38,969 bases of DNA, taken from assembly GCF_021699055.1 (NCBI RefSeq), contig NZ_SSXC01000036.1, positions 1-38,969 of the forward strand, written 5' to 3'. The translations under genes were made by a program, and so were the position numbers. This document shows, piece after piece, positions 15,687 to 23,486 of the stretch. The DNA is from Blastococcus sp. MG754426. GTDB taxonomy: Bacteria; Actinomycetota; Actinomycetes; Mycobacteriales; Geodermatophilaceae. Positions within the stretch are counted from its first letter, which is position 1. Each line of letters begins with the position of its first letter. The notes below the pieces were generated by a model. That model was not told where the DNA came from and made no database searches. It saw only the letters and a program-made list of their open reading frames with translations.

Positions 15687-17231
15687 TCAGGCCGCCGCGT
15701 GGGAGGCCCGGGAGGAGCGGCGGATCCGGACCGCCGCCATGACCAGCGCGGCCAGGACGAAGGCGATCGCCACCGGCAGCGCGAGCCGCTCGGGCGCGAA
15801 GGCGCTGACCCCGTCGTCGAGCCGGGCGGCGCCGTCGGACAGCTCCCCCTGGCCGGCGCTGAGCCGCAGCAGGCCCGCGTCCAGCTCCCCGGCGCCGTCG
15901 GCGACGTCACCGGTGCCGCCCGCCAGCCGGTCCGCACCGGCCGTGAGCTCGGCGCCCCCGGAGTCGAGGCGGGCGCCGCCCTCGGTCAGCTCGCCGCTCC
16001 GCGCGGTGAGCTGACCGACACCGTCGTCGAGCGCGGCGCTGCCCGCGGCCAGCTCGTCGGTGCCCTCGGCGAGCTCCCCGGCGCCGGCGCGCAGCTCGCC
16101 CGACCCCTCGGCGGCGGCACCCAGGCCGGCGGCGAGGCGGTCGGTGCCGGCCGCGAGCGCCGAGGCCCCGGCGGCCGCCCGGCCGATCCCGGCGTGCAGC
16201 TGGTCGATGCCCGCCGGCAGGGCAGGCGCCCCGGCGGCGAGCTCGGTGACCCCGGGGAGCAGGCGCTGGTCGACGCCCGCCTTGAGCTCGTCCAGCCCGG
16301 CCCGCAGGTCGCCGACCCCGGCACCGGCCCCGGCGAGGTAGGCCTGGGCGATGCCCACATCGGTCCCGACCGCGGTCAGCTGGGTACCGGCGGCCTGGAC
16401 GTTGCCCAGGGCCGTCGAGAACAGGCCGAGCAGCTCCTGCTGCTCGGCCACGGACAGCGGGGTGCCGCCCTGCAGCTTGGCCCCGAGCTCCTGCACCCGC
16501 CCGGCGCCGGCGCCGGCGGCCTGCAGCGTGCTGCCCAGCCCACCCGGGCCGACGATGCCGGTCAGCGCCTGACCGGCCTCGTCCTCGGCGGTGGCCAGCG
16601 CGCCGGCGATGCCCTGGGCTCCGGTCTGCGCCGCCCCGAGGCCGTCGCTGAGGTCCGCCGCGCCGTCGGCCAGCGCCGGTGCGCCGCCGGCCAGCTTCGC
16701 CGCGCCCTCCCGGAGGGGGCTCGCGGACGAGGTGCTGTCGGCCAGCACGCCGAGCCCGGCGACGAGGTCGTCGGCGCCGTCCGCGGCGGTCGCGGAGCCG
16801 CTGGTCAGCGCGCGGAGGCCGGCATCGAGGTCGAAGGCGCCGTCGGCCAGCCGGCCGGCACCCGCGGCCGCACGGCCGGAGCCGGCCGCCAGCTGGTCGG
16901 AGCCGTCGGCGAGGAGGCCGACGCCGTCGACGAACCGACCGACGCCGGCGCTGTACTCCCGCACGCCGGCGACGAACGCGTCGGCGCCCTCCCCGAGCTC
17001 GGCCGCGCCCGCGTCGAGGTCCTGGACACCGCCGGCCAGCCGGTCCCAGCCGTCGGCGAACTCGGTCTGCCCCGCGGCCATGCGGACGGCACCGTCGCGG
17101 ACCTCGTCGGCGCCGTCGGACACCGTGCCCATGAGCCACAGGAAGCCGCCGGAGGCCACCGCGGCACCCAGCAGGACGGCGGGTCCGACGAAGCGGCTCC
17201 GCCCCCCGGCCGTTCGTCGGTCTCTGTACAT
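15687..17231 (-). CDS. YhgE/Pip-like heptad-repeat protein anchored at both ends
   Basis: A 514-residue protein with no catalytic motif. One membrane helix lies near the N-terminus (about residues 14-35) and one near the C-terminus (about 483-501). Both ends carry Arg clusters, so the middle should be extracytoplasmic. The middle is nearly all A-x-x-L-x-x-G heptads (for example AAGAGRLADGAFDLDAG), interrupted around residues 210-300 by a non-repetitive stretch containing SVAEQQELLGLFSTALGN. The repeats resemble the extracytoplasmic part of YhgE/Pip proteins, but the multi-helix permease domain is missing. ATG 17231 is preceded by GGGAG; ATG 17252 is an alternative. Function unknown. Confidence 0.82.
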   Translation of the reverse strand: MYRDRRTAGGRSRFVGPAVLLGAAVASGGFLWLMGTVSDGADEVRDGAVRMAAGQTEFADGWDRLAGGVQDLDAGAAELGEGADAFVAGVREYSAGVGRFVDGVGLLADGSDQLAAGSGRAAAGAGRLADGAFDLDAGLRALTSGSATAADGADDLVAGLGVLADSTSSASPLREGAAKLAGGAPALADGAADLSDGLGAAQTGAQGIAGALATAEDEAGQALTGIVGPGGLGSTLQAAGAGAGRVQELGAKLQGGTPLSVAEQQELLGLFSTALGNVQAAGTQLTAVGTDVGIAQAYLAGAGAGVGDLRAGLDELKAGVDQRLLPGVTELAAGAPALPAGIDQLHAGIGRAAAGASALAAGTDRLAAGLGAAAEGSGELRAGAGELAEGTDELAAGSAALDDGVGQLTARSGELTEGGARLDSGGAELTAGADRLAGGTGDVADGAGELDAGLLRLSAGQGELSDGAARLDDGVSAFAPERLALPVAIAFVLAALVMAAVRIRRSSRASHAAA

Positions 17232-17322
17232 CGAACTCCCATCGGATGGCACCCCGCGACGCTGCGCGGTGGCGGTGGAGCCGCGCCCGCCGAGGAGCGC
17301 GCGGCGCCGCGGGTGCGGAGCC

Positions 17323-17442
17323 TGGTACCGCGTGGTACCGGCGGAGAAGCTAGATCAACGGTGTCCGGCGCCACAAGTGCGGTGCGTCGCTGCACACCGC
17401 CCTGAGCTGGGAGTTCAGCCCCCGGGAGGGCGAGTGGTACCG
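17323..17442. repeat. Three copies of TGGTACCG
   Basis: TGGTACCG occurs at 17323-17330, 17333-17340 and 17435-17442. The first two are separated by 2 bp and also form GGTACC-GCGT-GGTACC, an inverted repeat. They could be regulator sites for the divergent heptad-repeat gene. The third copy lies inside the coding-like stretch, where it encodes part of Trp-Tyr-Arg. Confidence 0.4.
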
Positions 17443-17455
17443 GTGCCCCCGGTGA
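17354..17455 (+). CDS. Possible small Cys/His-containing protein or gene remnant
   Basis: Thirty-three sense codons, directly after an in-frame TAG (17351-17353), end at TGA 17453-17455. Thirty-one of 33 codons end in G or C, and the translation looks protein-like: HKCG (7-10), His14 and FSPREGEWYRCPR (21-33). A strong hairpin starts 9 bp after the stop. No ATG, GTG or TTG exists in frame; ATC at 17354 or an internal CTG would be needed. It may be the remnant of a longer zinc-binding protein, or chance. An ATG at 17246 is in frame but is cut off by the TAG. Confidence 0.3.
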   Translation: MNGVRRHKCGASLHTALSWEFSPREGEWYRCPR

Positions 17456-17463
17456 CGCGGCGT

Positions 17464-17492
17464 CCCGGACCGGCGTCGTTACGCCGTCCGGG
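17464..17492 (+). terminator. Strong hairpin after the small coding-like stretch
   Basis: CCCGGA-(C)-CGGCGT-CGTT-ACGCCG-TCCGGG gives 12 pairs with one bulge and a CGTT tetraloop. It lies 9 bp after the TGA at 17455 and has no other upstream gene on this strand, suggesting a short plus-strand transcript ends here. Confidence 0.55.
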
Positions 17493-17579
17493 TGTCCCCC
17501 GACCGGGCGGTGGGGCGCACCAGGTCTGGGTGGCGACGAAAGGGGCGACGCCCACCCTCCGAGAGCGTGATCGCCACCG

Positions 17580-17608
17580 CCGGGCCGGGACGACTACTCC
17601 CGGCCCGG
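17580..17608 (+). other. Hairpin in the cupin gene leader
   Basis: A perfect 11-bp stem (CCGGGCCGGGA / TCCCGGCCCGG) with a 7-nt loop CGACTAC lies 87 bp before the cupin ATG. It may be a 5' UTR structure or a terminator of an upstream short RNA. Confidence 0.45.
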
Positions 17609-17695
17609 ACCGGGCAGGAGCAGGCCCGTCACCGGCCGGCGCCCGCGCAGGGCCGGCCGCAGCCACCCGTCCCCGAGACGAGAGGAGCGCCGTCC

Positions 17696-18097
17696 ATGGC
17701 GTCCGTCATCCACTACACGATCGCGACCGAGGCGGAGAAGAGCCCCGACTTCCGCCGGGTCCTCTGGACCGGGAAGAACACCCAGCTGGTCATCATGACC
17801 ATCCCGCCGGGTGGTGAGATCGGCGAGGAGACGCACGAGGACATCGACCAGATCCTCACGTTCGTCAGCGGCGTCGGGAAGGCCGTCATCTCGGGCAACG
17901 AGAAGAACGTCGCCCAGGGCGACCTGGTGGTCGTGCCCGCGGGCACGAAGCACAACTTCCTCAACACCGGGGAGAACCCGCTGGTCCTCTACACCGTCTA
18001 CGGCCCGCCGGAGCACGCCGACGGCGCGGTGCACAGGACCAAGGAGGAGGCCGACGAGGCCGAGGAGTCGGGCCAGGACGAGCCGCCGTCGTCCTGA
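17696..18097 (+). CDS. Cupin-domain protein
   Basis: A 133-residue single-domain cupin. The first cupin motif is loosely present in MTIPPGGEIGEETHEDIDQILTF, with the metal-site His/Glu in ETHEDIDQ. The second appears as GDLVVVPAGTKHNFLNTG with His88. The acidic C-terminal tail (KEEADEAEESGQDE) is typical of small actinobacterial cupins. GAGAGGAG precedes the ATG by about 8 nt. It may act as a metal-dependent isomerase or dioxygenase-fold protein, or bind a sugar; the substrate is unknown. A strong hairpin follows the stop. Confidence 0.9.
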   Translation: MASVIHYTIATEAEKSPDFRRVLWTGKNTQLVIMTIPPGGEIGEETHEDIDQILTFVSGVGKAVISGNEKNVAQGDLVVVPAGTKHNFLNTGENPLVLYTVYGPPEHADGAVHRTKEEADEAEESGQDEPPSS

Positions 18098-18115
18098 CCC
18101 CGCGGCATCTCGAAC

Positions 18116-18148
18116 CGTGGCCGGGCACCCGCGTGGGGCCCGGCCACG
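18116..18148 (+). terminator. Terminator after the cupin gene
   Basis: CGTGGCCGGGC-A-CCC-GCGT-GGG-GCCCGGCCACG pairs 14 bases with one bulged A and a GCGT loop, 18 bp after the cupin stop. It separates the cupin from the downstream oxidoreductase. Confidence 0.7.
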
Positions 18149-18203
18149 GGCGTCCCGGGGGCCGGGCGCGCCGGCCCGGGGAGGGGGAGCCAGACTCGGC
18201 ACC

Positions 18204-21050
18204 ATGAGCGCACCGGCCGCGGACACGACGACGCGCACCGACGACGGGCTGGCGGTGGTGGCCGAGCTGCGGCGCGCCGGGATCGGCGACGTCGACGACT
18301 CGGGGCTGGCCCGGGCCCTGTACTCCTCCGACGCGTCGCTGTACCGCGTCCTCCCGCGGGCCGTGGTCCGGCCGCGCCACCCCGACGAGATCGTGGCCGC
18401 GCTCGACGTGTGCCGCTCGCTCGGCGTACCCCTGACCGCCCGCGGCGCCGGGACGTCCATCGCGGGCAACGCCGTGGGCACCGGCGTCGTGCTGGACACC
18501 AGCCGCCACCTGAACCGGGTGCACGGCATCGACGCCGAGGCCCGGACGGCGACGGTCGACCCCGGCGTCGTGCAGGCCGCGCTGCAGACCGCCGCCCGCC
18601 CGCACGGGCTGCGCTTCGGCCCCGACCCGAGCACGCACAACCGCTGCACGATCGGCGGGATGATCGGCAACAACGCCTGCGGCTCCCGGGCCCTGGGCTA
18701 CGGCCGGACGTCGGACAACGTCGTGGGCCTCGACGTCGTCACCGGCACCGGCACGCGCCTGCGGCTGGGCCCGGGCACCGAGCCGGCGCCGGGGGTGCTC
18801 GAGGACCTCCACCGGCTCGTCGCCGGGCACCTCGCGACCGTCCGCACGGAGCTGGGCACCTTCGGCCGCCAGGTGTCGGGCTACTCGCTGGAGCACCTGC
18901 TGCCCGAGCGCGGCTTCGACGTGGCCCGGGCGCTGGTGGGCAGCGAGGGCACCCTCGCCGTCGTCCTCGGGGCCACCGTCCGGCTGGTCGCCGACGCCCC
19001 CGTCCGCGGGCTGGTGGTGCTGGGCTACCCGAGCATGGCCGACGCCGCCGATGCCACCCCCGGCCTGCTCCCCCACGAGCCCACCGCGGTGGAGGGGCTC
19101 GACCAGCGGATCGTGCAGCGGCTGCGCGACGTGCCCGCCGCCGTCGTCCCCGAGCTGCCGCGCGGCGACGGGTGGCTGATCGTGGAGCTCACCGGCGACA
19201 CCGTCGGCGAGGTGCAGGCCAAGGCGCAGGGGGTGCTCGCCGACGCCGGCGCGCTGGACTCCCTCGTCGTCACCGACCCCGCGCACGCCGCGGCGATCTG
19301 GCGGATCCGGGAGGACGGCGCGGGGTTGGCCAACCGGACCTCCGACGGCCGACCGGCGCACGCGGGCTGGGAGGACGCTGCGGTCCCGGTGGAGCGGCTC
19401 GGCGAGTACCTGCGCGGCTTCGAGGCGCTGCTCGACGGCCACGGGCTGCAGGGCGTGCCCTACGGCCACTTCGGCGACGGCTGCGTGCACGTGCGCATCG
19501 ACTTCCCCTTCGGCGCGGGCGCCGACCGCGGGCGCGGGGCCTACCGGTCGTTCGTCGAGGACGCCGCCCGGCTGGTCGCCGGCTACGGCGGGTCACTGTC
19601 CGGCGAGCACGGCGACGGCCGGGCGCGCAGCGAGCTGCTGCCGCACATGTACTCCCCCGCCGCGCTGGAACTCTTCGAGCGCGTCAAGGCCGTGTTCGAC
19701 CCCGCCGACGTGCTGAACCCGGGCGTGCTCGTCCGGCCCGCGCCGCTGGACGAGGACGTCCGCATCGCCGCCGCCCCGCCGCTGCGCGAGAACCTGGCGC
19801 TGGCCTACCGGCACGACGGCGGCGACTTCTCCGCGGCGGTGCACCGCTGCACCGGCGTCGGCAAGTGCCGGGCCGACCTGCAGTCCACCGGCGCCGTGAT
19901 GTGCCCGTCCTGGCCGGCGACGCGGGAGGAGAAGGACACCACCCGCGGCCGCGCCCGGGTGCTGCAGGAGATGCTCGCCCCGGGCGGCCCGGTGCGCGAC
20001 TGGCGCGCACCGGAGGTGCACGAGGCGCTGGATCTCTGCCTGTCGTGCAAGGGCTGCTCGTCGGACTGCCCGACCGGGGTGGACATGGCCTCCTACAAGG
20101 CCGAGGTGCTGCACCAGTCCTACCGGCGGCGGCTGCGGCCCCGCTCGCACTACACGCTGGGCCGGCTGCCGTTCTGGTCCGACCTGGTGGCCCGTGCGCC
20201 GCGCCTGGTCAACGCGATGCTGGGCTCCGCGCTGGTGGGGCCGGTGGCCAAGTGGGGCGCGGGCATCGACCAGCGGCGCCCGGTGCCGGCGTTCGCCCCG
20301 CGCACCTTCCGGCAGGAGTGGGCGCAGCGGCCCCCGGCCGGCGACGGGCAGCGGGTGGCGCTGTGGGTGGACTCGTTCACCGACCACTTCGCCCCCGAGG
20401 TGGCGCACGCCGCCGCGCGGGTGCTCGAGGCCGCCGGCTACCGGGTCGAGGTGCCCGGCGCCGACACGTGCTGCGGGCTGACCTGGATCACCACCGGCCA
20501 GCTCGACGCCGCCCGGCGCATCCTCGGCGGCACCGTGCGCACCCTCGCCCCCCTCGCCGCCGCCGGCGTGCCGGTCGTCGGCATCGAGCCCTCCTGCACC
20601 GCGGTGCTGCGCAGCGAGGCGCTCGAGCTCGTCGGCGGTCCGGAGGCCGAGCAGGTGGCGGCGGCGACGCGCACGCTCGCCGAGCTGCTCCGCGACACCC
20701 CCGGCTGGACGCCGCCGTCGCTGGCGGGCCTGGAGATCGTCGCCCAGCCGCACTGCCACCACGCGTCGGTCCTGGGCTGGTCGGCCGACGCCCGGCTGCT
20801 CCAGCAGGCCGGTGCCCGCGTCACCCGGCTCGGCGGCTGCTGCGGGCTCGCCGGCAACTGGGGCGTCGAGCGGGGGCACCACGACGTGTCGGTCGCCGTC
20901 GCCGAGCAGCAGCTGCTGCCCGCCGTCCGGGACCTCCCCGACGACGCCGTGGTCCTGGCCGACGGCTTCTCCTGCCGCACCCAGCTCGACCAGCTCGCGG
21001 GCCGGCGCGGACGGCACCTCGCCGAGCTGCTGGCGGACCGGCTCGGCTGA
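18204..21050 (+). CDS. FAD-linked oxidase fused to Fe-S/CCG domains (GlcD/D-lactate dehydrogenase type)
   Basis: A 948-residue fusion. A PCMH-type FAD domain (about 50-230) contains TARGAGTSIAGNAVGTG, followed by the FAD-oxidase C domain (to about 530) with SGEHGDGRAR. A 4Fe-4S region follows with CTGVGKCRAD (about 548) and CLSCKGCSSDCPTG (about 612). Two cysteine-rich CCG segments come last: DTCCGLTW (about 753) and GGCCGLAGNW (about 876). The family oxidises 2-hydroxy acids such as D-lactate, glycolate or D-2-hydroxyglutarate and passes electrons to the membrane; which acid is not clear. CAGACT 7 nt before the ATG suggests a possible leaderless mRNA. Confidence 0.94.
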   Translation: MSAPAADTTTRTDDGLAVVAELRRAGIGDVDDSGLARALYSSDASLYRVLPRAVVRPRHPDEIVAALDVCRSLGVPLTARGAGTSIAGNAVGTGVVLDTSRHLNRVHGIDAEARTATVDPGVVQAALQTAARPHGLRFGPDPSTHNRCTIGGMIGNNACGSRALGYGRTSDNVVGLDVVTGTGTRLRLGPGTEPAPGVLEDLHRLVAGHLATVRTELGTFGRQVSGYSLEHLLPERGFDVARALVGSEGTLAVVLGATVRLVADAPVRGLVVLGYPSMADAADATPGLLPHEPTAVEGLDQRIVQRLRDVPAAVVPELPRGDGWLIVELTGDTVGEVQAKAQGVLADAGALDSLVVTDPAHAAAIWRIREDGAGLANRTSDGRPAHAGWEDAAVPVERLGEYLRGFEALLDGHGLQGVPYGHFGDGCVHVRIDFPFGAGADRGRGAYRSFVEDAARLVAGYGGSLSGEHGDGRARSELLPHMYSPAALELFERVKAVFDPADVLNPGVLVRPAPLDEDVRIAAAPPLRENLALAYRHDGGDFSAAVHRCTGVGKCRADLQSTGAVMCPSWPATREEKDTTRGRARVLQEMLAPGGPVRDWRAPEVHEALDLCLSCKGCSSDCPTGVDMASYKAEVLHQSYRRRLRPRSHYTLGRLPFWSDLVARAPRLVNAMLGSALVGPVAKWGAGIDQRRPVPAFAPRTFRQEWAQRPPAGDGQRVALWVDSFTDHFAPEVAHAAARVLEAAGYRVEVPGADTCCGLTWITTGQLDAARRILGGTVRTLAPLAAAGVPVVGIEPSCTAVLRSEALELVGGPEAEQVAAATRTLAELLRDTPGWTPPSLAGLEIVAQPHCHHASVLGWSADARLLQQAGARVTRLGGCCGLAGNWGVERGHHDVSVAVAEQQLLPAVRDLPDDAVVLADGFSCRTQLDQLAGRRGRHLAELLADRLG

Positions 21051-21062
21051 CCGCGGGGCGGG

Positions 21063-21686
21063 TCAGGCGGCGGCGTCGTCCCGCCGGGCCCGGGCAGCGG
21101 CCCGCACCGCGGGGGTGAGCGCCTCGGCGATCCGCGCGTAGCCGGCCGAGGAGGGGTGGAAGCGGTCGGCGGAGAGCAGCGCCGGGTCCGCCGCGAAGGC
21201 GCGGGCCACCTGGGCCGCGACGGGTGCGACCGTGGCGCCGCCGGAGAGGGCGACGTGCGCCTGCCGCTGCTGGAGCACCGCGCACGCCCCCCGCACCAGC
21301 GCCCGCAGGGCCGGCGGGACGAAGGGCACCATCGACATGTCCGGCGCCGGCACCACGACGACGTCGGTGCCGGCGGCCCGCAGCACGGTCACCGCGGCCG
21401 CGAGCGCCGCCGCGGCCTGCTCGGCCGGCACGAAGCGGGCCAGGTCGTTGGCGCCGATGACGACGACGGCGAGGTCGGCCGCGAGCGGCAGCGCCCGGCG
21501 GACCTGGTCGGCCAGCCCGGCCGAGACGGCACCGGGGACGGCGAGGACGTGCAGGTCGACGTCGAACCCGTCCTCGCCCAGCGCCCGGGCCAGCCGGGGC
21601 CCCAGGGCGTCGGCGGGCCGGGCGGCACCGGTGCCGCGGCCGAGGGAGTCCCCGAGCACGAGCAGGCGGAGGGCGGAGCGGTCCAC
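21063..21686 (-). CDS. SGNH/GDSL hydrolase
   Basis: A 207-residue esterase-type hydrolase. Block I is LGDSLGRG (nucleophile Ser14), block II Gly is in VPGAVSAG, block III is GAND (Asn80), and block V is DRFHPSSAGY with Asp174 and His177. All catalytic and oxyanion residues are present. No signal peptide is seen, so it is probably cytosolic. The start is GTG without a clear RBS. It is convergent with the FAD/Fe-S gene, with only 12 bp between stops. Substrate unknown; lipid, acyl-thioester or carbohydrate acetyl groups are all possible. Confidence 0.93.
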   Translation of the reverse strand: MDRSALRLLVLGDSLGRGTGAARPADALGPRLARALGEDGFDVDLHVLAVPGAVSAGLADQVRRALPLAADLAVVVIGANDLARFVPAEQAAAALAAAVTVLRAAGTDVVVVPAPDMSMVPFVPPALRALVRGACAVLQQRQAHVALSGGATVAPVAAQVARAFAADPALLSADRFHPSSAGYARIAEALTPAVRAAARARRDDAAA

Positions 21687-21732
21687 GTCGGGTCAACGAC
21701 GCCGACCCCGCCGGTATGCCTCCGCGGGCGGG

Positions 21733-22500
21733 TCAGCGGCCGCGCCACACCGGCGGGCGGCGCTCGGCGAAGGCGGTGGAGCCCTCGCGGGCGTCCTCGG
21801 AGCTGAACACCGGACGGACGACCTGCTCCTGCCGCTCCCACGCCTCCTCCGCCGGCCACGACGGCGCCTCGAGGACGACCTGCTTGGTGGCGGCCACCGC
21901 CAGCGGGCCGTTGGCCGCGATCACCTCGGCGAGCGCGACGGCGGCGTCGAGCGCACCGCCGTCGTCGACCACCCGGTTGACCAGCCCGACCGCCGCCGCG
22001 CGCTCGGCGTCGACCGGCTCGCCGGTGAGCAGCAGCTCGAGGGCGACCGCGCGCGGCACCCGCTGCGGCAGCAGCAGGGCGGCGCCGCCGGCGGCGACCA
22101 GGGAGCGCTTGACCTCGGGCACGCCGAACCGGGCGCCCCGGCCGGCCACCACGAGGTCGCAGGCGAGCACCAGTTCGAAGCCGCCGGCCAGGGCCCAGCC
22201 CTCGACCGCCGCGACCAGGGGCTTGCGCGGCGGCGTGCGGGTGATGCCGCACAGCCCGCGGCCCTCGATGGACGGGCTCTCGCCGCGGAGGAAGGCCTTG
22301 AGGTCCATCCCGGAGGAGAAGGTGCCACCCGCCCCGGTCAGCACCCCGGCCCGCAGGTCGCCGTCGGCGTCGAGCTCGTCGACCGCGGCCGCGACGGCCC
22401 GGGCGACCTCGCCGTCGAGGGCGTTGCGCGCCTCCGGCCGGTTGATGGTGATGACCTGCACCGCACCGCGGCGCTCGACGAGGACGGACTGCTCGGGCAC
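21733..22500 (-). CDS. Enoyl-CoA hydratase/isomerase (crotonase family)
   Basis: A 255-residue crotonase. NRPEARNALDG is the N-terminal signature, GMDLKAF provides the oxyanion loop, and VEGWALAGGFELVLACDLVVA is followed by FGVPEV. Both glutamates expected for hydration are present (Glu109, Glu129), favouring true hydratase chemistry over isomerase-only variants. AGGAGG lies 4 nt before the GTG at 22500, which fixes the start. It is downstream of a FabG-like reductase, which suggests fatty-acid or polyhydroxyalkanoate-type metabolism. Confidence 0.94.
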   Translation of the reverse strand: MPEQSVLVERRGAVQVITINRPEARNALDGEVARAVAAAVDELDADGDLRAGVLTGAGGTFSSGMDLKAFLRGESPSIEGRGLCGITRTPPRKPLVAAVEGWALAGGFELVLACDLVVAGRGARFGVPEVKRSLVAAGGAALLLPQRVPRAVALELLLTGEPVDAERAAAVGLVNRVVDDGGALDAAVALAEVIAANGPLAVAATKQVVLEAPSWPAEEAWERQEQVVRPVFSSEDAREGSTAFAERRPPVWRGR

Positions 22501-22555
22501 GGGACCTCCTGGGACGGTGCGGACGCGGCGCGGGGCCGGACCGCCGGTCAGGCGG

Positions 22556-22613
22556 CCCGGCCCCTCGTGAGGGACTGGAACGGCCCCCTGGTGAGGGGCA
22601 GCGGGGTCCTTCC
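22556..22613. repeat. Intercistronic element with two related hairpins
   Basis: Two similar units, each beginning GGCCCC and carrying a TGAGGG core (CCCTCGTGAGGG and GCCCC-CTGGTGA-GGGGC), lie between the hydratase and reductase genes. This resembles a short dispersed intergenic element or attenuator. Whether it recurs elsewhere cannot be seen here. Confidence 0.35.
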
Positions 22614-23384
22614 TCAGGCCTTCGGGCCGCCGGCGGCGTAGACGACCTGGCCGGAGACGAAGCCCGCGCCCTCGCTGACGAAGAAGGACACCAGGTGCGC
22701 GATGTCCTCGGGCTTGCCGGTGCGGGCCACCGGGATCTGGGAGGCCGCGCCCTTGATGAAGTCGTCGAACGGGATGCCCATGCGGTCGGCCGTGGCCTTG
22801 GTCATCTCGGTCTCGATGAAGCCCGGGGCGATCGCGTTGGCGGTGACGCCGAACTTGCCCAGCTCGATGGCGAGGGTCTTGGTGAAGCCCTGCAGACCCG
22901 CCTTCGCCGTCGAGTAGTTGGCCTGCCCCCGGTTGCCCAGCGCCGAGGTGCTGGAGAGGTTGACGATCCGGCCCCACTTGGCGTCGATCATGTGCTTCTG
23001 CGCCGCGCGGGTCATCAGGAAGGCGCCCTTGAGGTGCACGTTCATGACGATGTCCCAGTCGGAGTCGGACATCTTGAACAGCATGTTGTCGCGGAGCACG
23101 CCCGCGTTGTTGACCAGCACGGTCGGCGGGCCGAGCTCGGTCACGATGCGCTCGATCGCGGCCTCCACCTGCGCGGTGTCGCTCACGTCGGCGCCGACGG
23201 CCAGCGCGCGGCCCCCTGCGGCCTCGATCGCCTCGACGGTGCCCTTGGCCGAGCCCTCGTCCAGGTCCAGGACGGCGACGGCGAAGCCGTCGGCGGCCAG
23301 CCGCTGGGCGGTGGCCGCGCCGATGCCGCGGGCCGCGCCGGTCACGATGGCCACGCGGGGAGCCGTGGTGCCTGCCTCGGTCAT
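22614..23384 (-). CDS. fabG: FabG-like 3-oxoacyl-ACP/acetoacetyl-CoA reductase (SDR)
   Basis: A 256-residue SDR. It carries TGAARGIG (15-22), NNAG (92-95), Asn115, VNLSS (Ser144), and YSTAK (Tyr157, Lys161). The GFIETEMT segment and the tail GQVVYAAGGPKA match actinobacterial FabG4/PhaB-type enzymes that reduce 3-oxoacyl thioesters with NADPH. GAAGGGA precedes the ATG. It is the first gene of a likely two-gene unit with enoyl-CoA hydratase. The upstream P-loop kinase is separated by a hairpin terminator. Confidence 0.93.
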   Translation of the reverse strand: MTEAGTTAPRVAIVTGAARGIGAATAQRLAADGFAVAVLDLDEGSAKGTVEAIEAAGGRALAVGADVSDTAQVEAAIERIVTELGPPTVLVNNAGVLRDNMLFKMSDSDWDIVMNVHLKGAFLMTRAAQKHMIDAKWGRIVNLSSTSALGNRGQANYSTAKAGLQGFTKTLAIELGKFGVTANAIAPGFIETEMTKATADRMGIPFDDFIKGAASQIPVARTGKPEDIAHLVSFFVSEGAGFVSGQVVYAAGGPKA

Positions 23385-23462
23385 GTCGTTCCCTTCGTCT
23401 CGGATGCCTGCGGTCGCCGGGGCGGACGGCCCAAGCGCGCGGCGAGCTGCCCCCGACACGTT

Positions 23463-23486
23463 ACGGCGGCCGGTTGCGGCCGCCGT
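23463..23486 (-). terminator. Terminator of the AI-2E/P-loop kinase unit
   Basis: ACGGCGGCCG-GTTG-CGGCCGCCGT is a perfect 10-bp stem with a tetraloop. It begins at the last base of the P-loop kinase stop codon and ends upstream of the FabG-like gene. Confidence 0.65.

Larger units (their letters stand above)
17253..17695. other. 443-bp gap with repeats, hairpins and a possible tiny gene
   Basis: Between the divergent heptad-repeat and cupin genes there is no conventional gene. The gap holds three TGGTACCG copies (17323, 17333, 17435) and a coding-like stretch without a normal start (17354-17455). It also holds three hairpins: 17464-17492, a GGGTGG/CCACCC pair within about 17528-17557, and 17580-17608. 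Confidence 0.6.

Noticed and set aside
17246..17455. UAG readthrough giving one 69-residue protein
   Set aside because: The part before TAG is an Arg-rich, unremarkable string, and UAG recoding is not expected here. Only the part after TAG looks coding.
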